The position numbers and the translations under genes were made by a program. Below are positions 16,738 through 26,055 of a stretch of DNA of 64,000 bases, piece by piece (the first letter of the stretch is position 1; every line of letters starts with the position of its first letter). The notes under the pieces are model-generated. The model had not been told where the DNA came from, searched no databases, and saw only the letters and a list, made by a program, of their open reading frames with translations. The stretch spans positions 4,249,705 through 4,313,704 of the forward strand of contig NZ_CP132359.1 in assembly GCF_030758975.1 (NCBI RefSeq), given 5' to 3'. The DNA is from Bosea beijingensis (GTDB taxonomy: Bacteria > Pseudomonadota > Alphaproteobacteria > Rhizobiales > Beijerinckiaceae).

Positions 16738-18713
16738 GCCGCCTTCGCCGAGGACGGCGCCTCCTGTCCGGTCGGGTAGATCTTGGCGTCGCGCACCTTG
16801 ACGCGGGCCGCGATCACGCCCTTGCGCCCGTCCTCGAAGGTGACTTCGGTCGAGATGTCGGCGGCGTCCGAACCGTCATAGAGCGCGGTGACCAGCGGGG
16901 CGTAGCGCTCCGCGATGAAGCCGCGGCGGACCTTCTGGGTGCGGGTCAACTCGCCGTCGTCGGCGTCGAGCTCCTTGTGCAGGATCAGGAAGCGCTTGAT
17001 CTGCGCGCCGCCCATCATCGGCTCGGAGGCGAGCGAGCGGTTCACCTCGTCGACATGTCTGGCGATCATGTCATAGACGAGGTCGTGGCCGGCGAGCTCC
17101 TGATAGGAGGCATAGACCACGTTGTTGCGCTCGGCCCAGTTGCCGACGGCGATGAGGTCGATATTGAGCGCCACGGTCGCGTGGTCGCGGCCCTGGCCGA
17201 AGGCGACGGCCTCCTTGATGTTCGGATAGAATTTCAGCTTGTTCTCGATGTATTTCGGCGGGAACAGGTCGCCGCTCGCGAGCTTGCCGACATCCTTGGC
17301 GCGGTCAATAATCTTGAGATGGCCGCCATCGTCGAAGAAGCCGGCATCGCCGGAGCGGACATAGCCGTCTTCTGTCATCGTCTCGGCGGTCTTGTCGGGG
17401 TCCTTGTAGTAGCCGCCGAAGATCGAGGGCGAGCGGTAGAGCACCTCGCCATTGTCGTCGATGCGGATCTCGACCATCGGCGCGGGCTTGCCGACCGTGT
17501 CGGCCTTGATCTCGCCGTTCGGCTGCATGGTGATGTAGACGCCGGCCTCGGTCTGGCCGTAGAGCTGCTTCAGGTTGACGCCGATCGAGCGGTAGAAGCG
17601 GAAGAGCTCGGGGCCGATCGCCTCGCCCGCCGTATAGCCGACCTTGATATTGGTCAGGCCGAAGCGGTTGCGCAGGGGGCCGTAGACCAGCCAGTCGCCG
17701 AGCTTGTAGAGCAGGCGGCCCTTCAGCGGCACGCTCTCGCCGTTCAGGATCTGCTCGCCATAGCGCTTCGCGACGTCGAGAAAGTAGTGGAACATCTTCC
17801 GCTTCAGGGCGCCGGCATCCTCCATGCGGACCATGGTCACGGTCAGCATGTTCTCGAAGACGCGCGGCGGGGCGAAGGCGTAGGTGGTGCCGACCTCGCG
17901 GCGGTCGTCGATCACCGTGTCCGGGCTTTCGGGGCAGTTGACGCAGAAGCCGGCCAGCATCGCCTGCGCATAGGAGAAGACGTGGTCGCCGACCCAGGCG
18001 ATCGGCAGATAGGCGATGACCTCGTCGGTTTCGTTCAGCCCGTCGAAGCCGCAGCCGATCTCGGCGGCGATCAGCACGTTGTAATGGCTGAGCATCACGC
18101 CCTTGGGCCGCCCGGTGGTGCCGGAGGTGTAGAGGATGATGCCGAGATCGGAGCCCTGGCCCTCCTCCATTTCGCGGGTGAGCGCGGCCTGCGCCTGCGG
18201 GTCCTTCAGTGCCTTGGCGCCATCCGCGATCACCGTCTCGATGGCGTGGAGCTTGCTGTGGTCGTAGTCGCGCAAGCCGCGGGGTTCGTCATAGAGCATA
18301 TGCCGGAGATGCGGCAGGCGATCGGCGATCGAGAGCAGCTTGTCGACCTGCTCCTGGTCCTGAACCACGGCGAAGACCGCCTCGGCATGGTCGAGGACAT
18401 AGGCCATCTCCTCGGCGACGCCATCGGCATAGACCGGGACGGGAATCGCGCCGATCCATTGCGCGGCGCACATCGACCAGTAGAGACGCGGCCGGTTCTG
18501 GCCGATGATTGCGACCTTCTCGCCGCGCTTCAGGCCGAGGTCGTGCAGGCCCTTGGCGAAATTGCGGACGTGTTCCGCGACCTCGGCCCAGTTCCAGGAC
18601 TGCCAGATGCCGAGATCCTTGTGGCGGAAGGCGACGCGCGAGGCGCGCTCCTTCGCGTTGCGCAACAGCAATTTCGGAAAGGTATCCGCCTGGCCGGCGG
18701 TGCCGCTTGCCAC
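16734..18713 (-). CDS. AMP-binding long-chain acyl-CoA synthetase family protein
   Basis: A 659-aa adenylate-forming ligase of the FadD15/long-chain type. It shows the AMP-binding P-loop ILYTSGTTGRPKGVMLSHYN (about residues 190-210), the QTEAG adenine motif (LKQLYGQTEAGVYITMQ), YVRSGDAGFFDDGGHLKIIDRAKD and a modified C-terminal domain. It would activate a carboxylic acid with ATP and CoA. It heads the operon ligase-livG-livH-livM-SBP-livF-peptidase-ligase, so its substrate is probably what the transporter imports. GTG start with AGGGAGAA upstream. Confidence 0.9.
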   Translation of the reverse strand: MASGTAGQADTFPKLLLRNAKERASRVAFRHKDLGIWQSWNWAEVAEHVRNFAKGLHDLGLKRGEKVAIIGQNRPRLYWSMCAAQWIGAIPVPVYADGVAEEMAYVLDHAEAVFAVVQDQEQVDKLLSIADRLPHLRHMLYDEPRGLRDYDHSKLHAIETVIADGAKALKDPQAQAALTREMEEGQGSDLGIILYTSGTTGRPKGVMLSHYNVLIAAEIGCGFDGLNETDEVIAYLPIAWVGDHVFSYAQAMLAGFCVNCPESPDTVIDDRREVGTTYAFAPPRVFENMLTVTMVRMEDAGALKRKMFHYFLDVAKRYGEQILNGESVPLKGRLLYKLGDWLVYGPLRNRFGLTNIKVGYTAGEAIGPELFRFYRSIGVNLKQLYGQTEAGVYITMQPNGEIKADTVGKPAPMVEIRIDDNGEVLYRSPSIFGGYYKDPDKTAETMTEDGYVRSGDAGFFDDGGHLKIIDRAKDVGKLASGDLFPPKYIENKLKFYPNIKEAVAFGQGRDHATVALNIDLIAVGNWAERNNVVYASYQELAGHDLVYDMIARHVDEVNRSLASEPMMGGAQIKRFLILHKELDADDGELTRTQKVRRGFIAERYAPLVTALYDGSDAADISTEVTFEDGRKGVIAARVKVRDAKIYPTGQEAPSSAKAA

Positions 18714-18986
18714 GATTGCGTTCTCCCTATCGAGCCGCCATGCGTCGTGGCGACTTCCGCGGGCCGGTTTCCGGCCTCGTTCTCATGCAAGACTTGCAGG
18801 CGGCCATCATCCTTGCAAGGACCCGCTTGACAGACAATTCGCCTTTTGGTGACTATTGTCCCGCCGAAGTTTGCTTTTCACGCGGATGTGTTGCGTGGCT
18901 TTTTGCTTCGGCCCTGATTTTCCTCACGAATTCGATAGATTGAATCGGCGGGCGGAACCGTGCCTGCGACGGTGGCGGACCGACTC

Positions 18987-19379
18987 ATGCTTCATCATCT
19001 GTCTTTCGGCGTTGCCGATATCGAGCGTGCCTGTGCCTTCTACGACGCGGTGCTGGCGCCGCTCGGCTATGTCTGGCAGGATCTGCGCCCTGGTGAGGCT
19101 GGGCAGGCGGTCGGGTACGGTGTGCCCGGAGGAGGCGACAAGCTCGCGCTGAAGCACCGGCCGGACGGGCAGAGGCCACCGGGGGCGGGCTTCCATCTCG
19201 CCTTCGCCGCGCCGGATCGGATGGCGGTCGACCGGTTCCATGAAGCGGCGCTTCGACAGGGCGGGCGCGACAATGGCGCGCCAGGTCTGCGCGCGCATTA
19301 CGGGCCGCATTACTACGCGGCCTTCGTGATCGATCCCGACGGCCATGCGATCGAGGCGGTGTTCAACGCGCCGGTGTAG
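18987..19379 (+). CDS. VOC family (glyoxalase/bleomycin-resistance fold) protein
   Basis: A 130-aa protein with a single vicinal-oxygen-chelate domain pair: MLHHLSFGVADIERACAFYDAVLAPLGY at the N-terminus and HYGPHYYAAFVIDPDGHAIEAVF at the C-terminus, giving the usual His/Glu metal positions. Members include dioxygenases, isomerases and resistance proteins; the reaction here is unknown. A GTG at 18960 would add nine residues with a purine-rich tract upstream; the ATG at 18987 is chosen because homologues begin with M-hydrophobic-HxSFGV. It is divergent from the acyl-CoA synthetase. Confidence 0.82.
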   Translation: MLHHLSFGVADIERACAFYDAVLAPLGYVWQDLRPGEAGQAVGYGVPGGGDKLALKHRPDGQRPPGAGFHLAFAAPDRMAVDRFHEAALRQGGRDNGAPGLRAHYGPHYYAAFVIDPDGHAIEAVFNAPV

Positions 19380-19478
19380 TCACTTCGGACGTCAGGCGCT
19401 GCTATCACTGCCGAACGAGAACGCCCGCCATTCCCGGGGGACGACGGGCGATCCGTAGCGCGGATGAAGCGCTCGAAT

Positions 19479-19673
19479 TCAGCGACGGTGCGAGATTTCG
19501 CGAGGAATCCCGCCGTGCGGATGTCTCTCTGTCCCAATCCTAACCGGCTTGCAGGCCTGGAACGGATCGATCCAGTTTCCCCAGAGACGGCGGGCGATGT
19601 CGGACTGCGCGGCGGCATATTCGACGATCTGGTCGGTGACCCGTTTCGTCATGAGGTCGAGGAGGCCAAACAT
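19479..19673 (-). CDS. Small hypothetical protein
   Basis: A possible 64-aa protein, MFGLLDLMTKRVTDQIVEYAAAQSDIARRLWGNWIDPFQ followed by a basic His/Arg-rich tail. An AAAGGA ribosome site lies about 10 nt before the ATG, and the first 40 residues read as a plausible amphipathic helix. I do not recognise the family. It could be a chance frame; the tail looks non-native. Confidence 0.4.
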   Translation of the reverse strand: MFGLLDLMTKRVTDQIVEYAAAQSDIARRLWGNWIDPFQACKPVRIGTERHPHGGIPREISHRR

Positions 19674-19751
19674 GGCGGCGGTTCCTTTCTCAGCCCGGGC
19701 TGTTCGGGAGAAGGAACGCGCGAGACGCGATTTGGTGCCCTGCAGCAATTT

Positions 19752-20426
19752 TCAACCTTCGTAGCGGGCGAGCCTGTCGAGGTCACGGATGGTGACGCTG
19801 CCATGGCCGAGCTCGATCAGGCCGAGATCGGCGAGCTTCGCCAGGCCCTGGTTCGCCATCTGGCGGGAAATGCCGGCGAGCATGCCGAGCTCCTCCTGCG
19901 AGATCGCCAGTGTGCGGCCGAGATCGGGATAGAGGATCGGGTTGAACAGCCAGGCGAGATTGCGCGCGAGGCGGCCCGTTGAATCCAGCGTGCGCTCGGT
20001 CTCGGCCAGCGAGATGAACTGGGCGAGGCGCTCGTTGAACTGGTGGACGAGGAAGCGGTTGAAGGCCGCCGAATGCTCGAACAGCCACAGGAAGGTCGAG
20101 CGCCGCATCAGGGCGATCCGGGACTCGCGCAGCGCCACCAGCTCGTAGCGGCGCGCCTCGGCCTTGATCACGGTGCCTTCTCCGAACCAGGCGCCGGCGC
20201 GCAGGCCGGCGAGGGTCGCGGATTTCCCGGTCTTCGAGGTCGTCGCCATCTTGACCAGCCCCTCGGCCACGCCGGTCCATGCCTCGAGCCGGTCGCCGAC
20301 ATGGCAGATCGAGGCACCCTTGCCGTAGCTCTTGAAGGAGATGCCGCGTCGCGCCTCCTCGAATTCCGCCTCGGACAGGTCACGGGACCAGGAGGCGATG
20401 GCGCGCAGTTCCTCAGGGGTGATCAC
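19752..20426 (-). CDS. Crp/Fnr family transcriptional regulator
   Basis: A 224-aa regulator with an N-terminal cyclic-nucleotide-binding-like beta-barrel (GKGASICHVGDRLEAWTGVAEGLVKM...LRAGAWFGEGTVIK, residues 35-95), a long dimerisation helix and a C-terminal Crp-type HTH (LAISQEELGMLAGISRQMANQGLAKLADLGLIELGHGSVTIRDLDRL). No Fnr-type N-terminal Cys cluster is present, so oxygen sensing by Fe-S is unlikely. It lies between the CoA-ligase/ABC operon and the ferredoxin oxidoreductase gene, making it a candidate regulator of either. Confidence 0.9.
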   Translation of the reverse strand: MITPEELRAIASWSRDLSEAEFEEARRGISFKSYGKGASICHVGDRLEAWTGVAEGLVKMATTSKTGKSATLAGLRAGAWFGEGTVIKAEARRYELVALRESRIALMRRSTFLWLFEHSAAFNRFLVHQFNERLAQFISLAETERTLDSTGRLARNLAWLFNPILYPDLGRTLAISQEELGMLAGISRQMANQGLAKLADLGLIELGHGSVTIRDLDRLARYEG

Positions 20427-20516
20427 AAGCAGTCCTTGAAGCCAAACGTCGGCTCAATATGGCGTGCGACGGCGAACAGACTCAAGTTGAACCAAAGGCG
20501 CCGAACGCCCCGTGTC

Positions 20517-23500
20517 TCATTCCGCAGCCTGCGGCAGCGCGGCCGAAGCCGGCCCATCGCGCAATTGAGCCAGCAGCGTCGCTTCTTCCGCCTTCGCCGC
20601 CTTGAGATGCCGTTCCTTGACATGGCCGAAGCCGCGGATCTTTTCGGGCATCGCGGCCAGCGCCACGCCGAGCGCGTGGTTGTCCGGCGTGAGCCTGGTC
20701 AGCAGCTCGTTCAGTAGCGCCTCGTAATCCGCGATCAGCCGGCGCTCCGTGCGGCGCTCCTCGGTGTAACCGAAGAGGTCGAAGGCGGTGCCGCGCAGGC
20801 CCTTGAGCTTCGCGAGCATAGAGAAGGCGCCCATCATCCAGGGGCCGAAGCTCATCTTGCGCGGCAAGCCCGTGTTCGGATCGCGCCGGGCCAGCAGCGG
20901 CGGGGCGAGGTGGAACTCGTAGAGCAGCGGCTTGCCCTCGCTGCCCTCGGCCTCGAAGGTCGCGGCGACCTGCTTGCGGAAGGCGCCGTCACTGTAGAGC
21001 CGGGCGACCTCGTATTCGTCCTTGTAGGCCATCAGCTTGAAGAGGTTGCGGGCGACGGCCTCGCTGAGGGCTGTCTGGCCCGGCATCACCGCAGCCTCCC
21101 GCGTCTGGGCGCGCGCGACGAGATGGCGATACCGCGCCGCATAGGCCGCGTTCTGATAGGCCGTGAGGAAGGCGACGCGGCGCTCGATGATCTCCTCAAG
21201 CGTCTGCGAGAGCTGGCGGGCGGGCGTCGCGGCCTTGCTTTGCGAGAGGAGACCGGCAAGCGCTTCGGGGTCATGTGCGGCGCGGCGGCCGAGCTCGAAG
21301 GCTTGCTTGTTCATGGCGACGGCCTCGCCATTGAGTTCGATCGCCTTGACCAGCGCCTCGCGCGAAAGCGGGACAGCGCCGAGCTGCCAGGCATGGCCGA
21401 GCATGAACATGTTGGCGGCGATGGCATTGCCGAGGAAGGCTACCGCAGCCGCGGTCGCATCGATGAAATGCGTCTGTTCGCGGCCGGCGGCCGAGAGGAT
21501 CGCGCGCTTCAGGCGCTCGGTCGGCAGGGAGAAATCGGCATTGCGGGTGAAATCGCCCGGCAGGCTCTCGGCCGTGTTGACGATGACGGTGCCGCGCTCG
21601 GGGCGGATGGCGCCCAGCACCTTCTTCGAGCCGGTGACGGTGAGGTCGCAGCCGAGCACGAGATCGGCCTGTCCAGCCGTGACGCGGATGGCGTGGATGT
21701 CGTCCGGATGTGGCGCGAGTTTCACATGGCTGAAGACCGCGCCGCCCTTCTGGGCGAGGCCGGCCATGTCGATCATGCCGCAGCCCTTGCCCTCGAGATG
21801 TGCGGCCATGCCGAGGATCGCGCCGATGGTGACGACGCCGGTACCGCCGACGCCGGTGACGATGACTGCGAAGCTGCGGTCGAGCGCTGGCACAATCGGT
21901 TCGGGCAGTTCATTCTCTCCGAGTGCGGCGGCATCGAGCCGGAGCGGATCGGCCTTCTTCGGCCTGGCACCGTGGACCGTGACGAAGGACGGGCAGAAGC
22001 CCTTCACGCAGGAAAAATCCTTGTTGCAGTTCGACTGGTCGATCTGCCGCTTGCGGCCGAATTCGGTTTCCAGCGGCTGCACCGAGACGCAGTTCGACTG
22101 CACGCCGCAATCGCCGCAGCCCTCGCAGACCAGCTCGTTGACGATCACGCGCTTGTCGGGGTCGGGGTAGGCTCCGCGCTTGCGGCGGCGGCGCTTCTCG
22201 GTGGCGCAGGTCTGGTCATAGAGCAGGAGCGAGACGCCGGAGGTTCCGGCGAGCTCGCGCTGGACGGTGTCGAGCTCGTCGCGGTGGTGGAGCGTGGTGC
22301 CGGCCGGCCATTGCGTACCCGGCGGATATTTGCCGGGGTCGTCGCTGACCACGGCGATGCGGGCGACGCCCTCGGCTGCGACCTGCCTTGCCATCTGGTC
22401 GGGCGAGAGATGGCCTTCGGCCTGCTGGCCGCCGGTCATGGCGACGGCGTCGTTGTAGAGCAGCTTGTAGGTGAGGGTGACGCCCGAGGCGACGGCCCAG
22501 CGGATCGCGAGCGAGCCGGAATGGGTATAGGTGCCGTCGCCGAGATTCTGGAAGACATGGCCGCGCTTCGAGAATGGCGCCTCGCCGACCCAGTTCGCGC
22601 CCTCGCCGCCCATCTGGGTGAAGCCCGCCGTGTCGCGGTCCATCCACTGAACCATGTAGTGGCAGCCGATGCCGGCATAGGCGCGCGAACCCTCGGGCAC
22701 GACGGTCGAGGAGTTATGCGGGCAGCCCGAGCAGAAATAGGGCGTGCGTTTCGCGATTTCCTGCGCCTCGGCGAGGCGGCCCTGCGCCGCAGCGATTTCC
22801 TCCAGCCGGGCGCGCAGGGCGGGATCGTCGCGGTATTGCAGCAGGCGGCCGCCCAATGCGATCGCGATATCGTTGGGATCGAGCGCGCCATGGACCGGGA
22901 AGAGCCAGTCGCCGTTCTCGTCCTTCTTGCCGATCACCATCGGCTGGTGCTTGGCGCCGTACAGCTCCTCGCGGACCTGGACCTCGATCAGCGAGCGCTT
23001 CTCCTCGACCACCATGATGAGGTCGAGCCCCTCGGCGAAGGCCTTCAGCTCGGCCGGGTCGATCGGCCAGGGGCAGGCGAGCTTGAACAGGCGGATGCCC
23101 AGATCATTGGCGCGGACCTCGTCGATGCCGAGATCGACTAGGGCCTGCTGTACGTCGAGATAGGATTTGCCGACGGTGGCGATGCCGATGCGGGGCGACT
23201 TGCCGCCCTGCGTGACGATGCGGTTCAGCCTGTTGGCGCGCAGATAGGCCAGCATCGCCTCGCGCTTGTAGAGATGCATCCGGCGTTCCTGCTCGACGAA
23301 ATCGAGCTCGCGGCGGATGGCGAGGCCGCCGGGCGGCGGGGTGTAATCGGTCGGCATGACGATGTTGACGCGGTTGAGCGAGCCATCGATCGAGGCCGTC
23401 GATTCGATATTGTCCTTGACGCATTTGATGCCGACCCAGACCGAGGCGAAGCGCGAGAGCGCGATGCCGTGCAGCCCGTAATCGATGATCTCCTGCACGC

Positions 23501-24059
23501 CGGCCGGGTTGAGGATCGGCATCATCCGGTCGACCAGAACAAATTCGGTCTGGTGGGCGTTGGTCGAGGATTCCGCAGTGTGGTCGTCGCCCATCAGGCA
23601 GATGACGCCGCCCTTCGGGTCGGTGCCGGCCATGTTGCCGTGGCGGAAGACGTCGCCGGAGCGGTCGACGCCCGGCCCCTTGCCGTACCAGAGCGCGAAA
23701 ACGCCATCGTGCTTGCCTTCGCCGCTCAAGCCCGCCTGCTGCGTGCCCCAGATCGCGGTCGCGGCGAGGTCCTCGTTGAGCCCCGGCTGGAAGACGATGT
23801 TCGCGGCCTTGAGGGGCTTGGACGCCCGCATCAACTGCTGGTCGAGCCCGCCGAGCGGCGAGCCGCGATAACCGGAGACGAAGCCGGCCGTGTCGAGCCC
23901 AGCCTGCCGGTCGCGCTCGCGCTGCATCAGCAGCATGCGGGCGACGGCCTGCGTGCCGGTGAGGAAGACCTCGCGCTTGTCGAGATCGTATTTGTCGTCG
24001 AGCGCGACGTTCCGCAGCGCTCCCGCCTCGGTGTCGGATTTCCGTGGTGTCTCGGCCAT
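20517..24059 (-). CDS. Indolepyruvate ferredoxin oxidoreductase, fused alpha-gamma type
   Basis: A 1180-aa 2-oxoacid:ferredoxin oxidoreductase, expected to convert aryl pyruvates such as indolepyruvate to aryl-acetyl-CoA with CoA, TPP and ferredoxin. The N-terminal pyrimidine-binding half begins KREVFLTGTQAVARMLL. A CSGCPHNSST motif and a TPP-binding half with GDGTYTHSG (about residue 510) follow. A single ferredoxin-like cluster motif CEGCGDCGVQSNC (about 643-655) is followed by further Cys (CNKDFSCVKGFC). The gamma domain starts at VTGVGGTGVVTIGAILG (about 732). Start MAETP at 24059; the in-frame extension crosses a palindromic operator and is rejected. Confidence 0.92.
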   Translation of the reverse strand: MAETPRKSDTEAGALRNVALDDKYDLDKREVFLTGTQAVARMLLMQRERDRQAGLDTAGFVSGYRGSPLGGLDQQLMRASKPLKAANIVFQPGLNEDLAATAIWGTQQAGLSGEGKHDGVFALWYGKGPGVDRSGDVFRHGNMAGTDPKGGVICLMGDDHTAESSTNAHQTEFVLVDRMMPILNPAGVQEIIDYGLHGIALSRFASVWVGIKCVKDNIESTASIDGSLNRVNIVMPTDYTPPPGGLAIRRELDFVEQERRMHLYKREAMLAYLRANRLNRIVTQGGKSPRIGIATVGKSYLDVQQALVDLGIDEVRANDLGIRLFKLACPWPIDPAELKAFAEGLDLIMVVEEKRSLIEVQVREELYGAKHQPMVIGKKDENGDWLFPVHGALDPNDIAIALGGRLLQYRDDPALRARLEEIAAAQGRLAEAQEIAKRTPYFCSGCPHNSSTVVPEGSRAYAGIGCHYMVQWMDRDTAGFTQMGGEGANWVGEAPFSKRGHVFQNLGDGTYTHSGSLAIRWAVASGVTLTYKLLYNDAVAMTGGQQAEGHLSPDQMARQVAAEGVARIAVVSDDPGKYPPGTQWPAGTTLHHRDELDTVQRELAGTSGVSLLLYDQTCATEKRRRRKRGAYPDPDKRVIVNELVCEGCGDCGVQSNCVSVQPLETEFGRKRQIDQSNCNKDFSCVKGFCPSFVTVHGARPKKADPLRLDAAALGENELPEPIVPALDRSFAVIVTGVGGTGVVTIGAILGMAAHLEGKGCGMIDMAGLAQKGGAVFSHVKLAPHPDDIHAIRVTAGQADLVLGCDLTVTGSKKVLGAIRPERGTVIVNTAESLPGDFTRNADFSLPTERLKRAILSAAGREQTHFIDATAAAVAFLGNAIAANMFMLGHAWQLGAVPLSREALVKAIELNGEAVAMNKQAFELGRRAAHDPEALAGLLSQSKAATPARQLSQTLEEIIERRVAFLTAYQNAAYAARYRHLVARAQTREAAVMPGQTALSEAVARNLFKLMAYKDEYEVARLYSDGAFRKQVAATFEAEGSEGKPLLYEFHLAPPLLARRDPNTGLPRKMSFGPWMMGAFSMLAKLKGLRGTAFDLFGYTEERRTERRLIADYEALLNELLTRLTPDNHALGVALAAMPEKIRGFGHVKERHLKAAKAEEATLLAQLRDGPASAALPQAAE

Positions 24060-24373
24060 GTTCGGCCTCCCGGATCGTCGTTCCCGCCGACGGGCCGGTG
24101 GTCCCGGCCTCATGCTTCGCCGTCTCCGCGGCAAATATGTCAGTGATGCTGACATATCGTCCGGAGGCGGTCAATTGATCTGGTATCATTCCAGTTTTCG
24201 AGGCCGGGTCCAGAGTTTTACGGGCGCGGCCGATGCGCGCCGTGCGGGAGGCGCCGCGATTTGGCCCTGTTTGGCGGGGATGGCTGTCGCAACGATCAGG
24301 CGTGACGAAGCGCCCGTTGACGATCGCTTAACCATGATCCACGCAAGGCTGCCGGGATCACGGAGGTTCGCTT
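24060..24373. other. Divergent intergenic region with palindromic operator
   Basis: This 314-bp gap separates the oxidoreductase gene from the DUF1007/NicO pair. It holds the 9-bp inverted repeat described separately. Otherwise I see no gene, only promoter-type sequence. Confidence 0.5.
24135..24157. promoter_or_regulatory. Perfect 9-bp inverted repeat, candidate operator
   Basis: ATATGTCAG (24135-24143), spacer TGATG, CTGACATAT (24149-24157) form a perfect 23-bp palindromic site. It lies 76-98 bp upstream of the ferredoxin oxidoreductase ATG. Size and symmetry suit a dimeric HTH repressor or activator. It does not fit the classical Crp (TGTGA-N6-TCACA) or Fnr (TTGAT-N4-ATCAA) boxes, so the neighbouring Crp/Fnr protein is not the obvious ligand. 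Confidence 0.7.
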
Positions 24374-25018
24374 TTGACGCGACGCGCGCATCTTACGGCC
24401 TTTTTCGGGCTCCTGCTGGCGGCCACCGTGGCTGGGCCGGCGGCTGCGCATCCGCATGTCTTCGTCAACGCCAAGGCCGAGATCGTCTTCGCGGCCGACG
24501 GTTCGGTCCAGGCGATCCGGCATCATTGGAGTTTCGATGAGGCCTATTCGGCCTATATCACCCAAGGCCTCGACAAGAACGGCGACGGCAAGCTGAGCTC
24601 GGACGAACTGGCTGAGCTCGCCAAGATCAATGTCGAATCGCTGCCCGATGTCGAGTTCTTCACTGCCGCCAAGCTCAACGGGCGCAAGCAGGAATTCGGC
24701 ACGCCGGGCGAGCAGGTCATGTCCTTCGACAACAAGGTGCTGACGCTGGTCTTCACGCTGCCTTTGAAGACCCCGGCGAAGGCGCGCTCCTTCGGCATCG
24801 AGATCGGCGACCCCACCTATTTCGTCGCCTTCAGCATCGTCGACGCGCCCGACGCCGTCGTGACCAAGGACGCGCCGCAGGGCTGCGTGGTGCGGGTCAA
24901 CCGCCCGCCCAAGCTCGACGACGCCACGCAGAAGCGCCTCGCCGAAGCCGACATCACCGCGACGCCCGATGTCAGCGGGCTCGAGATCGTGACGCGGGCG
25001 CTGGTGGCATGTCCGTGA
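24374..25018 (+). CDS. DUF1007 family periplasmic protein with EF-hand-like loop
   Basis: A 214-aa exported protein: Sec signal MTRRAHLTAFFGLLLAATVAGPAAA, then HPHVFVNAKAEIVF, the conserved DUF1007 opening. A calcium-type EF-hand loop DKNGDGKLSSDEL is near residues 71-83. DUF1007 proteins are typically encoded with NicO/RcnA-type nickel-cobalt permeases and are thought to assist metal transport from the periplasm. The start is TTG at 24374 with CGGAGG about 8 nt upstream; no ATG fits. It overlaps the permease gene by 10 bp. Confidence 0.88.
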   Translation: MTRRAHLTAFFGLLLAATVAGPAAAHPHVFVNAKAEIVFAADGSVQAIRHHWSFDEAYSAYITQGLDKNGDGKLSSDELAELAKINVESLPDVEFFTAAKLNGRKQEFGTPGEQVMSFDNKVLTLVFTLPLKTPAKARSFGIEIGDPTYFVAFSIVDAPDAVVTKDAPQGCVVRVNRPPKLDDATQKRLAEADITATPDVSGLEIVTRALVACP

Positions 25019-26031
25019 CTGCGACCGCTACAGCGCGCCCTGCCGGAGCCACGCTGTCGCGACGCCTGATCGCCTGCGCGCTGGCGCTGCTGCTGGTCGG
25101 GGGCATGGTTGCGCTGATCGCCCTGCTGATCGCGAGCGTCAGCCCGCCGCCTCCGCCCCCGCCGCGCAACCCTTTCGGCACCGCGCTGCCGCGCGAAGCG
25201 ATGCCGTCGACGACCGGGTTCGGTGCGGTGCTGGTCGCCTGGCAATCGAGCTTCTATCGCGAGCTGACGGCGACGCTGAAAGCGATTGCGACCGCGCCGG
25301 GCGCGCTCTGGGGGCTGCTCGGGCTCTCCTTCGGCTATGGTGTCTTCCATGCGGCGGGGCCTGGCCACGGCAAGGCGGTGATCTCCGGTTATATCGTCGC
25401 CGATAATCGCAGCCTGAAGCGTGGCCTGGGCTTGAGTTTCGCCGCGGCGCTCCTGCAGGCCGTGGTCGCCATCGCGATCGTGACGGTGGCGACGCTGCTG
25501 CTGCGGGTGACCGCGATGCAGATGAACGCCGCGACGACCGTGATCGAGCAGGGCAGCTTCCTGCTGGTCGCGCTGGTCGGGCTGCTGATGCTCTGGCGCA
25601 AGGGGGGCGCGCTGGTCCGGCTGGAATCGGGCGGGGCGCATGATCCGGCGGCCTGCGACCATGTCCATATGCCTGATGCCGAGCAGGTCTCGCGACTTGC
25701 CGGCTGGCGGGACATGGCCGGAGTCATCGTTGCGGCCGGTGCGCGACCCTGTGCGGGCGCGCTTATCATCCTCGTCTTCGCCAATGCGCAAGGGCTGTTC
25801 TGGGCCGGTATCGCCGCGACCTTCGCCATGGCGCTGGGCACGGCGATCACCACCGGGGTGCTGGCCGCCTTCGCGGTGTTCTTCAAGTTCGCGGCGCTGA
25901 AATTTGCCGGGGGCGGTAGCCTGCGCTCGGCCCGCCTGATCGCCGGGCTTGAGCTTCTCGCCGCTGCCTTCGTCGCCGTGCTCGGCGCGGCGCTGTTCAC
26001 CGGACTTTGGATGGGCGGGGCGGGGAGTTAG
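25009..26031 (+). CDS. NicO/RcnA-family nickel/cobalt transporter
   Basis: A 340-aa inner-membrane protein with an N-terminal anchor, a Pro-rich linker (SPPPPPPPRNPF) and about six more helices. The family motifs FHAAGPGHGKAVISGYIV and GARPCAGALIILVFANAQG are both present, and a short His/Asp/Cys loop (AHDPAACDHVH) lies between the two halves. Direction of transport (uptake or efflux) cannot be read from sequence. Coupled to the DUF1007 gene; its proximity to a Co-type nitrile hydratase suggests cobalt handling, which is an inference. Confidence 0.88.
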   Translation: MSVTATATARPAGATLSRRLIACALALLLVGGMVALIALLIASVSPPPPPPPRNPFGTALPREAMPSTTGFGAVLVAWQSSFYRELTATLKAIATAPGALWGLLGLSFGYGVFHAAGPGHGKAVISGYIVADNRSLKRGLGLSFAAALLQAVVAIAIVTVATLLLRVTAMQMNAATTVIEQGSFLLVALVGLLMLWRKGGALVRLESGGAHDPAACDHVHMPDAEQVSRLAGWRDMAGVIVAAGARPCAGALIILVFANAQGLFWAGIAATFAMALGTAITTGVLAAFAVFFKFAALKFAGGGSLRSARLIAGLELLAAAFVAVLGAALFTGLWMGGAGS

Positions 26032-26055
26032 CAGCCAATCCCGACCTATAGCTGC

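Noticed and set aside
18829-18862. GACAAT/ATTGTC inverted repeat upstream of the acyl-CoA synthetase
   Set aside because: Only 6-bp arms with a 16-bp spacer, not repeated elsewhere in the module; could be chance.
19313-19618. Possible 101-residue minus-strand gene after the VOC gene
   Set aside because: It overlaps the VOC coding region antisense, is Arg/Ser/Pro-rich, and has no ribosome site or family resemblance.
20910-23141. Open frame of about 740 codons on the plus strand
   Set aside because: Antisense to the ferredoxin oxidoreductase, a shadow of its codon usage.
24060-24155. N-terminal extension of the ferredoxin oxidoreductase
   Set aside because: It would translate through the palindromic operator, is Arg/Pro-rich, and lacks a ribosome site.
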